Part shown: positions 48,097 through 58,034 of the stretch, piece after piece
How positions within the stretch are numbered: position 1 is the stretch's first letter
Layout of the letters: every line of letters starts with the position of its first letter
Origin: Ralstonia sp. UNC404CL21Col
GTDB lineage: Bacteria > Pseudomonadota > Gammaproteobacteria > Burkholderiales > Burkholderiaceae
Assembly (NCBI RefSeq): GCF_000620465.1
Contig: NZ_KK211140.1
Span: 124,001 to 188,000, forward strand
Length of the DNA: 64,000 bases
Reading direction: 5' to 3'
Made by a program: the position numbers and the translations under genes
The notes under the pieces: model-generated
Seen by the model: the letters and a program-made list of their open reading frames with translations, nothing else
Told to the model about the DNA's origin: nothing
The model's database searches: none

Positions 48097-49026
48097 TTAT
48101 GCGCTCGGCTTGCGCTTGAAGAACTTGGCGATGGCGGCGCCAAAGCCTGCCACCGCCAGGATCGCCACCTTGGCGAACTTCGCCAGGAACGCGGCGACCA
48201 CCGCGAACAGGCCCAGCTTTTTGGCGGCGATGCCACCGACCAGCGCGGCCAGGCCGTACTCGGCCACCTTGTCGGTCTTCGCGTTGAAATCGGTGTAGCG
48301 CTTGCCGTCTTTGAAATCGAGATCGGCGAGCAGCTTTTGCACGGCGGGTTTGTCGGCGTCGACGTGGTTGCGGCCGGTGATCAGGTTCAGGCTGATGTAG
48401 CCGTCGCGGCCCAGTGCATAGGTGTTGTAGTTGACCGCGCCGGGGTCATCAGCGGGCTGGCCCTTGGAGCGTGCAGCCATCGACCAGATCAGGCGGTGCG
48501 TGGCGGCGTCATAGTGCGGACGCTCGACCCAGCCCTGGATTTCCAGTGCGGGGATGCCGCGCTTCTCACGCTCTTCGTTGGCGGCAGCGGTGCCTTCCTT
48601 GAGCGATTTGTACAGGTCGTCGACGTTCCAGTCGCGGGCGTCGTCGTCCTTGATGTAGCCCGATGCCTCGTACTTGGCGACGACCATCCATTCGTCATCA
48701 TCGCTGGTGGGCATGACGAGGCCGAGCATGTCGGGGTTGTTGCTGTTGCCCATGGCGTGCATGAGCTGCCCCGCGGCCGGCTGTGGAATGAAGACCTCGT
48801 CCTTGCCGATCTTGAGCGTGGCCTGGTCACGCAGTTCGATCGACGTGGGGCCGACCTTCGCAGCGGCCTTGGCGGCGGCCCAGGCTTGCTTCATTTCCTG
48901 TTGCCGATCGCTGGCCTGCTGTGCGTGGGCAGCCGTAGCGCCCGCCAAGCTGGTTGCGCCCAGCACCGCTGCGCAGGCGAGCGCGCCCGCGCAGGCGCGC
49001 AATGCGCCCTGAAACCCCTTTCCCAT
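48097..49026 (-). CDS. DUF2167 membrane-anchored protein
   Basis: Predicted exported protein of 309 residues. The N-terminal signal ends near AHAQQ (residue 37). A DUF2167 domain follows (GPTSIELRDQATLKIGKDEVFIPQPAAGQLMHAMG, about 60-95). A hydrophobic C-terminal anchor (about 262-300) ends in a basic tail KFFKRKPSA. Function unknown. The tight coupling to a membrane protease suggests a substrate or partner relation, which is inference. Confidence 0.9.
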   Translation of the reverse strand: MGKGFQGALRACAGALACAAVLGATSLAGATAAHAQQASDRQQEMKQAWAAAKAAAKVGPTSIELRDQATLKIGKDEVFIPQPAAGQLMHAMGNSNNPDMLGLVMPTSDDDEWMVVAKYEASGYIKDDDARDWNVDDLYKSLKEGTAAANEEREKRGIPALEIQGWVERPHYDAATHRLIWSMAARSKGQPADDPGAVNYNTYALGRDGYISLNLITGRNHVDADKPAVQKLLADLDFKDGKRYTDFNAKTDKVAEYGLAALVGGIAAKKLGLFAVVAAFLAKFAKVAILAVAGFGAAIAKFFKRKPSA

Positions 49027-49172
49027 GGACTTCTCCCGAAGATGTTCTTGTGTGTTGATTGGCTCGATTCTTCTGACGCTTGGGCAGCCGCATCAGCGGT
49101 TCGCAAGCTGGGCCGAAGCATAGCGGGCGCAGGGAGCAGGGCTGTTAATGGGCGTTAATGAAGCCGTGTGGA

Positions 49173-49718
49173 TTACGGTTGAAGGCCCATCTGCCGCAGC
49201 AGCGTCTGGTTGTCTTCCAGGTGCCAGTTTTCGGCGATCTTGCCGTCGGCGATGCGGTACAGGTCGAAAGCCTGGAAGTCGATCGGCTGGTTCTGCCCGT
49301 GCGTGCGGCCGAACTCGCCGGTGAAGTGTCCGCGAAAGCGCAGGTGAACCGAGACGCGGTCGCCGGCGACGACCATGTCTTCGATCTCCACGCGCATGTC
49401 CGGCACGGCCGTGCGGAACGCCTTGGACGCATCGAGTGGGCCTTGCGTGCCCTGCACGCGCCCGGCGGGCAGTGTGCGGTCGACAAACGCAGGCGACAGC
49501 GCTTCCGTGGCATAGCGCGCATCGCCGGTATGCCAGAAGGTGGCGTAGCGGCGCGCAGCGAGCACGGCAGCCGCGGCCTGCGGCGTGTCCGCTGCGGCGA
49601 CGTGGTCCGGGCGGATGAGGTCTGCATCGGACGTTGGCGCAGCTGCAGCCGGGGCGATGGCGAGCGCCATCGGCAGCGCGAGCGCGGCGGCGGCAAGCAG
49701 GGCGGGGCGGATGAACAT
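49173..49718 (-). CDS. SnoaL-like/ester cyclase exported protein
   Basis: Protein of 181 residues with a signal peptide (ALLAAAALALPMALAIAPAAAA). An NTF2-like fold follows: RYATFWHTGDARYATEALSPAFVDR, VEIEDMVVAGDRVSVHLRFRGHFTGEF and FDLYRIADGKIAENWHLED are typical of SnoaL-type polyketide cyclase relatives. Whether it is an enzyme is unknown. ATG 49718 has CGGAG 8 bases upstream. Confidence 0.85.
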   Translation of the reverse strand: MFIRPALLAAAALALPMALAIAPAAAAPTSDADLIRPDHVAAADTPQAAAAVLAARRYATFWHTGDARYATEALSPAFVDRTLPAGRVQGTQGPLDASKAFRTAVPDMRVEIEDMVVAGDRVSVHLRFRGHFTGEFGRTHGQNQPIDFQAFDLYRIADGKIAENWHLEDNQTLLRQMGLQP

Positions 49719-49972
49719 GGTGAAACTCCGTTGGGGTGGCAATGCGCTGCACTGTAGATTTCCAATCGCAGACGATAAAGGGCCTGTGAGTCGATCTGGT
49801 TTCAATCCGGATTTGATGATCGATCGCCACGCCGCTCCTCGCCGCGAACGCAATCCGGCGCACGTGATAGTCGGTATCGCGCGCCCAGCTGCGTTCAAAT
49901 GGTCCGCGCCGCGCCAGGTTTTTCTAGACTGGCCTCTCATTGAACAGACACATAAAAACAAGGGAGGGGACG

Positions 49973-50485
49973 GTGGATCTGAGCCATATCCTGTCGCGCA
50001 CGGAGCGCGGCACGCAGGAGCTGCAAACGCGCAGCGGGCACGTCACGCATCGGCAGCGGGCGATCCTGCTGCTGGTCAATGGCGAGCGCTGCGCGGCGGA
50101 CATCCTGGCGCAGTTGAGCAGCGCCGGCCCCGATATCGAAGACCGCGCCGAAGACCTCGCGCGCCTGATTGCCGACGGCCATGTCGCAAGCCGCGCGCCC
50201 ATCAAGACCGCGCCCCAGCCGCCCAAGCCGGTGCCGGCTGCGCCGCGCCACGTGCGGCAGGCCTCGATTGCGGACTGGCGCCTGAGCCAGGCCGGCGCCT
50301 TCTCGGCTTTGCAGCGCTATCTCGCCGAAGGTCCGGACGCGCCCATCGACTTTCTCAACGGCCTGGCCGCACCGCTGTACGCCGCGCTGACGACCTGCCG
50401 CAGCGAGGCATCGGCCCACGCCGTCGTCGCGTTTCTGGAAGCGCGATTGGACGAAGGCGCCGGAAATGTGACCGATGCGTCCTAG
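49973..50485 (+). CDS. Hypothetical protein with winged-helix-like N-terminus
   Basis: Protein of 170 residues, not recognised as a named family. The first 65 residues (LSHILSRTERGTQELQTRSGH, then RQRAILLLVNGERCAADIL) resemble small winged-helix modules that begin regulatory proteins in Burkholderiales. A Pro-rich spacer (about 80-92) and a helical C-terminus follow. GTG 49973 is chosen because GGGAGGGG lies directly upstream; a longer form from ATG 49940 is possible. Confidence 0.65.
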   Translation: MDLSHILSRTERGTQELQTRSGHVTHRQRAILLLVNGERCAADILAQLSSAGPDIEDRAEDLARLIADGHVASRAPIKTAPQPPKPVPAAPRHVRQASIADWRLSQAGAFSALQRYLAEGPDAPIDFLNGLAAPLYAALTTCRSEASAHAVVAFLEARLDEGAGNVTDAS

Positions 50486-50509
50486 GTGTAAATACCGAAT
50501 TCGCAATGT

Positions 50510-50528
50510 ATTCCCGTCCAATGGGAAT
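50510..50528. promoter_or_regulatory. Inverted repeat ATTCCC-N7-GGGAAT before the IclR gene
   Basis: Perfect 6-bp arms, 67 bases before the IclR ATG. IclR proteins often bind GGAA/TTCC-type dyads and repress their own gene, so this is a plausible operator for the hut-linked cluster. Confidence 0.5.
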
Positions 50529-50594
50529 GTTGAATTGATGAATTGAGAAAATCGTCGCATTCTCCGTCGCAACATCACTCGACGGAGTTTCGCG

Positions 50595-51365
50595 ATGACC
50601 GAGCCGGGCTTGGCCCCTTCGCCAGCACAATCCGCTGCCGCCACGAGCGGATCGGACCGCGTGCTGATGGTGCTCGCCACCATCGCGCGCCACGGTCGCC
50701 CGGTTGCCGCGCGCGAGCTGGTCGAACTGACCGGCCTGCCGCAGAGCACGTTGTACCGCCAGGTGGCGATGCTCAAGCGCTGGGGCTTTGTGCTGGAATC
50801 GGCCGGCACCTATGCCCCGGGCCCGATCAGCCTGCAGCTCGCACTCGGTTTCGACCACGCCTCGCACCTCGTGCAGGAAGCGCGCATCGGCATGGCCAAG
50901 CTGGTGGCCGAGTCGGGCGAATCCGTGGGATTGGTCGTGGCCGTCAAGGATCAGGCCGTCTGCCTGGAAATGGTCGAGAGCCAGCAGTCGCTGCGCTGCT
51001 CGTTCGAAAAAGGGCGTGGCGTGCCGCTGCTGGCCGGCGCCTCTGCCAAGTCGTTGCTCGCCTTCATGCCGCCCGCAGCGGCGCGCGCCATCCTCGCCGA
51101 TCTGCTGGCTATCGATGCCGACACTCAGGCGCAACTGCAAGCTGAACTCTCCGACATTCGCGCCGCGGGCTACGCGCTGTCCGAAGGCGAGGTCGACCCC
51201 GGCGTCTGGGGCGTGAGCGTGCCGGTGTTCCGGCTGCCCGGCCACGCGCTCGGCTCCATTACGTTGATGGCGCCCGCAACGCGCGTGCGCGGCAAGGAGC
51301 ACCGCCTGATTGATATGACCGTTGCAGCGGCTGCGTCCATTTCTGCGCGATTGCAGGACCTCTGA
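50595..51365 (+). CDS. IclR family transcriptional regulator
   Basis: Regulator of 256 residues. The winged HTH spans about 20-80 (SDRVLMVLATIARHGRPVAARELVELTGLPQSTLYR split). The effector domain begins near 95, with CLEMVESQQSLRC and GVPLLAGASAKSLLAF. It precedes and faces the same way as the ABC transporter-hutG-hutD genes, which makes it their likely regulator with histidine, urocanate or a derivative as effector. That link is inference. Confidence 0.92.
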   Translation: MTEPGLAPSPAQSAAATSGSDRVLMVLATIARHGRPVAARELVELTGLPQSTLYRQVAMLKRWGFVLESAGTYAPGPISLQLALGFDHASHLVQEARIGMAKLVAESGESVGLVVAVKDQAVCLEMVESQQSLRCSFEKGRGVPLLAGASAKSLLAFMPPAAARAILADLLAIDADTQAQLQAELSDIRAAGYALSEGEVDPGVWGVSVPVFRLPGHALGSITLMAPATRVRGKEHRLIDMTVAAAASISARLQDL

Positions 51366-51426
51366 ATTTTCGATTTTTCCGGTTCTTTTTTTCTCACCCC
51401 ACATGCATCACACAAGGAGACCACTC

Positions 51427-52191
51427 ATGGGGAATCGTCGTCACTTCATGCATTCGATGCTGGCTTGTGCCGTGGCGTTGTCCGCTGCGGCGTCTTTCGC
51501 AACCGCTGCGCACGCTGCTGGGGAGCCGCTGCGCGTCGCCACCGACGCGACGTTCGCGCCGATGGAGTTTGTCGAAAACGGCAAGCGCACCGGCTTTGAT
51601 GTGGACCTGATCGACGCGCTGGCCCGCACCATGGGCCGTCCGGTCGAGTGGACCGACATCGACTTCAAGGGACTCGTGCCGGGTCTGATCTCGCGCCGCT
51701 TCGACGTGGCCATCTCGGGCATCTACATCACGGAAGAGCGCAAGAAGGTGGTCGACTTCACCGTGCCGTACTACCACGGCGGCCTGGTCGCGCTGGTCAA
51801 GCAAGGCAACACGGCCATCAAGACGCCGGCTGACCTGAATGGTAAGAAGGTGAGCGTGCAGGTGGGTACCAAGTCGGTCAACTACCTGCGCGAGAACTAC
51901 CCGAAGGTCGAGCGCGTGGAAGTCGAGAAGAACAACGAGATGTTCAACCTCGTTGAGATCGGCCGCGCCGATGCCGCAGTTACGGGCCGCCCCGCTGCCG
52001 CGTACTACGTGAAGGCACGCCCTGGTCTGCGTCTGGTTGAGCCGGCGCTCACCACCGAGGAATACGGCATCGCCGTGCGCCGTGATCAGCCTGAACTGAC
52101 CAAGGCGCTGAACGCCGCGCTGGAGAAGATCAAGGCCGACGGCACGTACGACCAGATCGTCAAGAAGTGGTTTGGCGCCGCCGCCAAGTAA
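51427..52191 (+). CDS. Polar amino-acid ABC transporter substrate-binding protein
   Basis: Periplasmic class-3 binding protein of 254 residues. The signal peptide ends at AHAAG (about residue 31). EPLRVATDATFAPMEFVENGKRTGFDVDLI holds the aromatic/acidic ligand site, and GIYITEERKKVVDFTVPYY and the Arg region follow. First gene of a three-gene importer. Its ligand is unproven; linkage to hutG and hutD suggests histidine or an intermediate. Confidence 0.92.
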   Translation: MGNRRHFMHSMLACAVALSAAASFATAAHAAGEPLRVATDATFAPMEFVENGKRTGFDVDLIDALARTMGRPVEWTDIDFKGLVPGLISRRFDVAISGIYITEERKKVVDFTVPYYHGGLVALVKQGNTAIKTPADLNGKKVSVQVGTKSVNYLRENYPKVERVEVEKNNEMFNLVEIGRADAAVTGRPAAAYYVKARPGLRLVEPALTTEEYGIAVRRDQPELTKALNAALEKIKADGTYDQIVKKWFGAAAK

Positions 52192-52209
52192 CGACAGACG
52201 GACACGCTG

Positions 52210-52878
52210 ATGGAACTGGATTTTTCCCCCGTCTGGGCCGGCTGGCACGACATCCTGCGCGGTGCGCTCGTCACCGTTGAGGTGACGGCCGCGGCGCTGG
52301 TGCTCGGCTGCGTGCTGGGCCTCCTGATCGGCATCGGGCGGTTGAACCCGCGCCGCCGATTCATCTACGGCATCTGCACGGTGTACGTGACGTTCATCCG
52401 CGGCACGCCGCTGCTGGTGCAGCTCTTCCTGCTGTTCTTCGGGCTGCCGCAGTTCGACATTCTGCTGCCGGCGTTTGTGTGCGGCGTGCTGGGGCTGGGC
52501 GTGTATTCGGGCGCGTATGTGTCGGAAATCGTGCGCGGCGCGATCCAGTCGGTGGATCGCGGGCAGATGGAGGCGGCACGCTCGATCGGCATGTCGTCGG
52601 CGCAGTCGATGCGCGCAATCATCCTGCCGCAGGCCGTGGTGCGGATGATTCCGCCGCTGGGCAACGAGTTCATCGCACTGATCAAGAACTCGGCGCTGGT
52701 GTCGCTGCTGACGATCCATGACCTGATGCACGAAGGGCAGAAGATCATCAGCGTGTCGTATCGCTCGCTGGAGGTGTACCTGGCGATTGCGCTGGTGTAT
52801 CTGGTGCTGACGAGTGCCGCCAGCTATCTGCTGCACCGTCTTGAGCGCAACATCCGTGCGGGAGGCATGGTGCAATGA
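52210..52878 (+). CDS. Amino-acid ABC transporter permease
   Basis: Membrane permease of 222 residues of the HisM/GlnP type with about five transmembrane segments. [22 protein letters not shown] and the EAA loop [29 protein letters not shown] are diagnostic. Only one permease is encoded, so it probably forms a homodimer. It overlaps the ATPase gene by four bases (ATGA). Confidence 0.94.
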   Translation: MELDFSPVWAGWHDILRGALVTVEVTAAALVLGCVLGLLIGIGRLNPRRRFIYGICTVYVTFIRGTPLLVQLFLLFFGLPQFDILLPAFVCGVLGLGVYSGAYVSEIVRGAIQSVDRGQMEAARSIGMSSAQSMRAIILPQAVVRMIPPLGNEFIALIKNSALVSLLTIHDLMHEGQKIISVSYRSLEVYLAIALVYLVLTSAASYLLHRLERNIRAGGMVQ

Positions 52879-53675
52879 ACATGACGAATGCGAACCTGCA
52901 AACGCTCAAATCGGCGCTGGATGTTCCCATGATCCAGATCCGCGGGCTCACCAAATCGTATGGCGATCACACCGTGCTCAAGGGCATCGACTTTGATGTC
53001 GACGCCTCGCAGGTGGTGGTCGTCATCGGCCCCAGCGGCTCGGGCAAGAGCACGTTCCTGCGCTGCTGCAACGGGCTCGAAACAGCCGAAGGCGGCACCA
53101 TCGACATCTGCGGCAATCGCCTGATCGACAACGGCAAGCTGCTGCCCGACGGCGAGTTGAATCAGCTGCGCCAGCAGGTCGGCATGGTGTTCCAGTCGTT
53201 CAACCTGTTCCCGCATCTTTCAGTGCTGCACAACGTCACCGTTGGCCCGCGCATGCTGAGCGGCAAGTCGAAGCACGAAGCAGAGACGGAAGCGCGCGAG
53301 CTGCTGCAGAAAGTGGGCCTGGCGCACAAGGCCGACGCGATGCCAGCAAGTCTGTCGGGCGGACAGAAGCAGCGCGTGGCCATTGCCCGTGCGCTGGCGA
53401 TGCGGCCCAAGGTGATGCTGTTCGACGAGCCGACCTCCGCGCTTGATCCGGAACTCGTTGGCGAAGTACTGCAAGTGATGAAGCTGCTCGCCAAGGAAGG
53501 CATGACGATGCTGGTCGTCACGCACGAGATGGGTTTCGCGCGCGAAGTGGCCGATGTGGTCGTGGTGATGGACGGCGGCGGCATCGTCGAAGCCGGGCCG
53601 CCGTCGGTCATCTTCGGCGAGCCCAAGGAAGCGCGCACGCGTTCGTTCCTGCAAGCGGTGCTGACACGCGCATGA
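52875..53675 (+). CDS. Amino-acid ABC transporter ATP-binding protein
   Basis: Cytoplasmic ATPase of 266 residues. Walker A is GPSGSGKST (about 55-63), the Q-loop follows FQSFNLFPH, the signature is LSGGQKQR, and Walker B is [14 protein letters not shown]. It is HisP/GlnQ-like. A non-conserved 18-residue N-terminal tail precedes [12 protein letters not shown], so the true start may be ATG 52929. It overlaps hutG by four bases. Confidence 0.93.
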   Translation: MNMTNANLQTLKSALDVPMIQIRGLTKSYGDHTVLKGIDFDVDASQVVVVIGPSGSGKSTFLRCCNGLETAEGGTIDICGNRLIDNGKLLPDGELNQLRQQVGMVFQSFNLFPHLSVLHNVTVGPRMLSGKSKHEAETEARELLQKVGLAHKADAMPASLSGGQKQRVAIARALAMRPKVMLFDEPTSALDPELVGEVLQVMKLLAKEGMTMLVVTHEMGFAREVADVVVVMDGGGIVEAGPPSVIFGEPKEARTRSFLQAVLTRA

Positions 53676-54631
53676 CGATGACTGAAGCTGCAACGTTCGA
53701 TGCTTCCATCTGGCAGGGGCGTGACGACACCGGTGAACGCGGTGACGTGACGCGCCTGTTCCAGGTCGTGCAATCGGCTGATGCGACGACATTGTCCGGC
53801 ACGCCCGCGTTGCTGGGTTTTGCGTGCGATGCCGGCGTGGTGCGCAACCACGGCCGCGCCGGTGCTGCGCAGGGCCCGCGCGAAATCCGCCGTGCCTTGG
53901 CCAACGTGCCCGCGCATGGCCTCTCGGTGCTTGCCGACGCGGGTGATGTCACGTGTGACGATGGCGATCTGGAACGCGCGCAAGCTGCGCTTGGCAATAG
54001 CGTGTGCGCGCTGCTGGATGCCGGTGCGCGGCCGGTGGTGCTCGGCGGCGGCCACGAGGTGGCGTTCGGCACGTACCAGGGCCTGCGCCAGCATTGGCAG
54101 AAGCAAGGCTGGCGCGGGCGTCTTGCGGTCGTCAATTTCGATGCGCATTTCGACCTGCGCACGAGCCGGCCCGGCAACTCCGGCACGCCGTTCGACCAGA
54201 TCGCCGAAGACTGTGCTGCGCACGGTATCGACCTGACGTATTGCTGCCTCGGTGTCAGCCGTCTGTCGAACACGCCCGCGCTGTTCGACCGCGCCGACGC
54301 ACTGCACGCGCACTACGTTGAAGACACCGACGTGCAGGAGCGGCACCTCGATGCGCGCATGGCGGATCTCGATGCATGGCTGGCTGATGCCGATCACGTC
54401 TACCTGACCATCGACATGGATGTGCTGGCCGCCGCCGTGGCGCCCGGCGTGTCCGCGCCTGCGGCCTACGGCATCACGCTGCCGGTGCTCGAAGCCCTGG
54501 TGCAGCATGTTTGCGTCACCGGCAAGGTGCGCGTGGCCGACATCGCCGAAACCAACCCCGAATACGACCAGGATCGCCGCACCGTGCGTGTGGCGGCGCG
54601 TCTGGCGTATCACTTGTTGCGCCGTTCATGA
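53672..54631 (+). CDS. hutG: Formimidoylglutamase
   Basis: Ureohydrolase-fold Mn2+ enzyme of 319 residues that releases formamide from N-formimidoyl-glutamate, the last step of one histidine degradation route. Metal ligands are in [18 protein letters not shown] and [14 protein letters not shown]. The adjacent hutD supports hutG over arginase or agmatinase. Both ends overlap neighbours by four bases (ATGA). hutH, hutU and hutI are not in the window. Confidence 0.92.
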   Translation: MTMTEAATFDASIWQGRDDTGERGDVTRLFQVVQSADATTLSGTPALLGFACDAGVVRNHGRAGAAQGPREIRRALANVPAHGLSVLADAGDVTCDDGDLERAQAALGNSVCALLDAGARPVVLGGGHEVAFGTYQGLRQHWQKQGWRGRLAVVNFDAHFDLRTSRPGNSGTPFDQIAEDCAAHGIDLTYCCLGVSRLSNTPALFDRADALHAHYVEDTDVQERHLDARMADLDAWLADADHVYLTIDMDVLAAAVAPGVSAPAAYGITLPVLEALVQHVCVTGKVRVADIAETNPEYDQDRRTVRVAARLAYHLLRRS

Positions 54632-55206
54632 AACTGATTCCTGCAGATGCAATGCGCCGCATGCCGTGGAAGAACGGCGGCGGTGTGACGACCGAAATCG
54701 CCATCGCGCCGGCTGGCGCCACGCTCGACAATTTCGACTGGCGCGTCAGCACGGCGCAGGTGGATGCGGCCGGGCCGTTCTCGCGTTTTGCCGGCATGGA
54801 CCGTTCGCTGGCGGTGATTGCGGGCGGCCGGCTGACGATGCATCGCGCCGATGCCGAGGCGGTGACGCTGGCGCCCGGCGAAGCGCCCGCACGCTTTCCC
54901 GGTGAGGCCGATGTGCATGCCACGCTGGATGCGCCGCTGTCGGATTTCAACGTGATGACGCGGCGCGACGCCTGGGCGCATCACGCCGAGGCCATCGCGC
55001 TGGCGGCCGGTGAGCGTCGTTCACTGCCGCGCTTGCATGCGGGCATGCAATGGCTGGTGTATTGCGTGCACGGCGTGTTGTCGATCGGCGCTGAGGATAT
55101 CCCGCAGGGCGCCGCGGCCTGGCTCGATGCAGAGGGCGATGCCGACACGGTTGTCGCGCGTGTCGGCTCGGTCGGTTACTTGGTGGCCCTGTGGCCGGTC
55201 GGCTGA
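54628..55206 (+). CDS. hutD: HutD/Ves family protein
   Basis: Cupin-fold protein of 192 residues. [32 protein letters not shown] is the HutD/Ves signature and [10 protein letters not shown] is conserved. HutD is required for efficient histidine use in Pseudomonas and is thought to buffer pathway intermediates; the precise activity is unresolved. ATG 54628 overlaps the hutG stop. Last gene of the cluster. Confidence 0.92.
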   Translation: MKLIPADAMRRMPWKNGGGVTTEIAIAPAGATLDNFDWRVSTAQVDAAGPFSRFAGMDRSLAVIAGGRLTMHRADAEAVTLAPGEAPARFPGEADVHATLDAPLSDFNVMTRRDAWAHHAEAIALAAGERRSLPRLHAGMQWLVYCVHGVLSIGAEDIPQGAAAWLDAEGDADTVVARVGSVGYLVALWPVG

Positions 55207-55236
55207 TGTTGCGCCAGATCAAACACGCCAAAAGAA

Positions 55237-55258
55237 AAGGGACCCCGTAGGGTCCCTT
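55237..55258. terminator. Terminator between hutD and the HU gene
   Basis: AAGGGACCC, loop CGTA and GGGTCCCTT form a 9-bp stem. On the minus strand it is followed by TTTCTTTT, making it strong for the HU gene; on the plus strand the T tract is short. Confidence 0.85.
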
Positions 55259-55304
55259 GCAAGTCTCCCGGCCAGGCACGCATGCCGGGCTCGGCAGAAG
55301 ACTC

Positions 55305-55589
55305 TTACTTCTTCTTGTTCACGGCGTCCTTGAAACCCTTGCCAGCCGTGAACTTCACGGTCTTGGTTGCCGGGATCTTGATGGCTTCGCCGGTGCGCGG
55401 GTTGCGGCCGGTGCGTGCTGCACGCTTGCCCGACGAGAACGAACCGAAGCCAACCAGCGTGATGGTGCCGCCCTTGGCGACGGTCTTCTTGATGTTTTCC
55501 AGCGCGGAGTTCAGCGCGCGCTCGGCGGCGGCGTTGCTCAGTTCAGCGTCTTTCGCAATGGCGGCTACGAGTTCGGATTTGGTCGTCAT
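55305..55589 (-). CDS. hupB: DNA-binding protein HU
   Basis: Small histone-like protein of 94 residues that bends [30 protein letters not shown] starts the dimerisation helices; [30 protein letters not shown] is the beta-arm with the intercalating Pro. The IHF-specific features are absent, so HU is preferred. ATG 55589. The hupA/hupB choice is arbitrary here. Confidence 0.94.
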   Translation of the reverse strand: MTTKSELVAAIAKDAELSNAAAERALNSALENIKKTVAKGGTITLVGFGSFSSGKRAARTGRNPRTGEAIKIPATKTVKFTAGKGFKDAVNKKK

Positions 55590-55888
55590 GTCAGTTCCCC
55601 ACTTCAGGTTTGTTGGACAGCGTTGTACTGCGACCCGTTTTATATCACCGTTGCGAAGGGTTGCACATCCCCTAACTGCAAGGGTTTGCGGGCCGTTGCT
55701 TGCAGCCGACACTTGCCCCGTATGGGTTTGCGGGCGGGCATCCGGGAAACACCTGATATCGACACGGTTTGTTTGCATTTCCGCCAGCGTTCTTCACGTG
55801 ACGAACGCACCGAAAGCGCGCAGGCGGCACGGCAAAGAACCGGTTCGCCGGACGCCGTACACTGTGTTCCAGCGCCTGTGCCAACTTC

Positions 55889-56653
55889 ATGGAGAACATC
55901 ATGTCGAGTGCGCAAATGCCTGTCGGACAAGGCTTCGCGGCCAGCGGCGAAGCGCCGGAGCAACCGCGCGGGCCGTCCGTTCTGGTGGCCGGCGCCAACG
56001 GGCTGGTGGGCCGTGCGGTGGTGCGTCGGCTCGTCGCGCAGCCTTGGGCTGGCAGCGTGACGGCCCTTGTGCGCCGGCGCGGGGCCTTGACAGCAGGGCA
56101 CGCGGCGCCCGGTCGATTGCGCGAATGCGTGGTCGACTTCGACCACCTCGATGCCCCAGAAACGCAGCCTGCGTTTGCCGCCGATATCGTCATCTGCGCG
56201 CTCGGCACGACCATCCGGCAGGCCGGTTCCCAGGCGGCATTCCGGCGCGTTGATGTCGAGTATCCGGTGGAATTGGCGCGGCGCGCGTTTGCCGCCGGCG
56301 CGCATCATTTTCTGCTGGTGAGCGCGCTGGGCGCCGATGCGCGCTCGCGCGTTTTCTACAACCGCTGCAAGGGCGAGGTGGAGGCAGAAATCCTGTCGAT
56401 CGGCTTTCCGTCGGTGACGGTGGTGCGGCCTTCGCTGCTGCTCGGCACGCGCGCAGAATTCCGGCCCGGTGAACGCGTTGCGCAAGGCGTGTCGCGCGCA
56501 ATCGGATGGATGGTGCCCCGGACGTGGCGGCCGGTGTCGGCGGAATCGGTAGCGGCTGCGCTCGTCACGGCAGCGCGGGTGGATGCGCCGGGTGTTCGGG
56601 TGCTGGAGAACGCGGCATTGCTGGCCGCAGAAGACGAACGGCCGGTGGGGTGA
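55889..56653 (+). CDS. NAD(P)-binding Rossmann protein (NmrA/HTATIP2-like)
   Basis: Predicted 254-residue atypical SDR. The nucleotide site is VLVAGANGLVGRAVVRRL (about 31-48). DIVICALGTTIRQAGSQAAFRRVDVEY and FLLVSALGADARSRVFYNRCKGEVE match the HTATIP2-like oxidoreductase family. Catalysis is unproven. The N-terminal 29 residues are not conserved; ATG 55901 is an alternative start. It stands alone, divergent from HU. Confidence 0.85.
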   Translation: MENIMSSAQMPVGQGFAASGEAPEQPRGPSVLVAGANGLVGRAVVRRLVAQPWAGSVTALVRRRGALTAGHAAPGRLRECVVDFDHLDAPETQPAFAADIVICALGTTIRQAGSQAAFRRVDVEYPVELARRAFAAGAHHFLLVSALGADARSRVFYNRCKGEVEAEILSIGFPSVTVVRPSLLLGTRAEFRPGERVAQGVSRAIGWMVPRTWRPVSAESVAAALVTAARVDAPGVRVLENAALLAAEDERPVG

Positions 56654-56702
56654 TCCACCGGCCGTTGTTCGAGCGTATTTCGCCTGACTCTATTTCAGAC
56701 GA

Positions 56703-58034
56703 TTATTTTTCGATCGGCTTGCCCGTGCGGTCATGCATCAGCGACAGCGCAAACACGCTGATGATGGCAGCGGCCATCACGTAGTACGACGGTGCGAGCT
56801 TGCTGCCGGAACTCGCAATCAACCACGTGACGATCAGCGGGGCAAAACCACCGAAGATGGTGACCGCCAGGTTGTACGAGATCGACAGGCCGGTGGAGCG
56901 CACCGCCGTCGGAAACTGCTCGGCCAGCACGGCGGGAGCCGGGCCCGTGAACGCCGCCAGCAACACACCCAGGATCACCTGCACCTGCAGCAGCGTCTGC
57001 ACCGTCGGGTGGACGTTGAGCCAGTGGAAGAGCGGATACGCTGCCGCCGCGATGATGAGCGCCACCGTGCCGAGCATGCGTTTGCGGCCGATGCGATCGG
57101 ACAGCGTGCCCATGAGCGGGCACAGCACGAAGATGATCGCGCCGCACAGCGCCGTCGACTGGAACGTCGCGCCCAGCGGCAGACCGAGCTGTTGCTTCGC
57201 ATACGTCGGCATGTAGAACACCAGCGTGTAGGTGCAGACCGTCCAGAGAATCGTCACGCCCAGGCCGCCGAGCACTTCGCGCGGATGATCGCGCAGCACT
57301 TGCGACAGCGGTGCCAGGCGCGATTCCTTCGCGGCCTTCGCCTTCTGCGCTTCAAAGGCGGGCGGTTCATGCAGGTGCGAGCGGATGTACATGCCGACCG
57401 GCCCGATCAGCAGACCGAACAGGAACGGAATGCGCCAGCCCCATGCATCGATCTGTTCCGGCGACAAACCGTTCGTGACGATCGCGCCCATGGCGGCACC
57501 GAGGATGAACGAGATGCCCTGGCTCGCTTGCTGCCAGCTGGCGAAATAGCCGCGCCGTTCGTCCGGTGAATACTCGATCAGGAACGCCGTGGCGCCCCCG
57601 ACTTCACCGCCGGCCGAGAAGCCCTGGATGAGTCGTGCGATCACGATCAGGATGGGCGCGCCGATACCGATTTGCGCGTACGTCGGTGCAAGGCCGATGA
57701 TGGCCGTGCCGATCGCCATCAGCATGATGGTGAGCGTGAGTGCAGCCTTGCGGCCGACGCGGTCGGCGTAGATGCCCAGCACGACGGCGCCAACCGGGCG
57801 CATGAAGAATCCCACGCCAAACGTGGCGACCGTCAACATGAACGAGGTGAAGTCATTGCCGGTGGGGAAGAACAGCTTGGCGATGATGACGGCGAAAAAG
57901 CTGTAGACCGTAAAGTCGAACCATTCGAGGCCGTTGCCGATCGTGGCGGCGATGATGGCCTTGCGTCGGGTGGCCGCAGAGATGGCCGGTGCCGGTGCCC
58001 GATCGCCTTGAGTAGGCGCTGCCGTGGCTTGCAT
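56703..58034 (-). CDS. MFS transporter, metabolite:H+ symporter (MHS) family
   Basis: Twelve-span transporter of 443 residues. GNGLEWFDFTVYSFFAVIIAKLFFP is the MHS start. GIYADRVGRKAALTL and RLIQGFSAGGEVGGATAFLIEYSP are signatures of the citrate/dicarboxylate/proline-betaine symporter group. The order resembles citrate-proton symporters, but the substrate is unproven. It is divergent from the small lipoprotein gene. Confidence 0.9.
   Translation of the reverse strand: MQATAAPTQGDRAPAPAISAATRRKAIIAATIGNGLEWFDFTVYSFFAVIIAKLFFPTGNDFTSFMLTVATFGVGFFMRPVGAVVLGIYADRVGRKAALTLTIMLMAIGTAIIGLAPTYAQIGIGAPILIVIARLIQGFSAGGEVGGATAFLIEYSPDERRGYFASWQQASQGISFILGAAMGAIVTNGLSPEQIDAWGWRIPFLFGLLIGPVGMYIRSHLHEPPAFEAQKAKAAKESRLAPLSQVLRDHPREVLGGLGVTILWTVCTYTLVFYMPTYAKQQLGLPLGATFQSTALCGAIIFVLCPLMGTLSDRIGRKRMLGTVALIIAAAAYPLFHWLNVHPTVQTLLQVQVILGVLLAAFTGPAPAVLAEQFPTAVRSTGLSISYNLAVTIFGGFAPLIVTWLIASSGSKLAPSYYVMAAAIISVFALSLMHDRTGKPIEK

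Noticed and set aside
51394-52875. Open frame of 493 codons on the minus strand
   Set aside because: Shadow of the ABC binding protein and permease, which are complete and recognisable on the plus strand.
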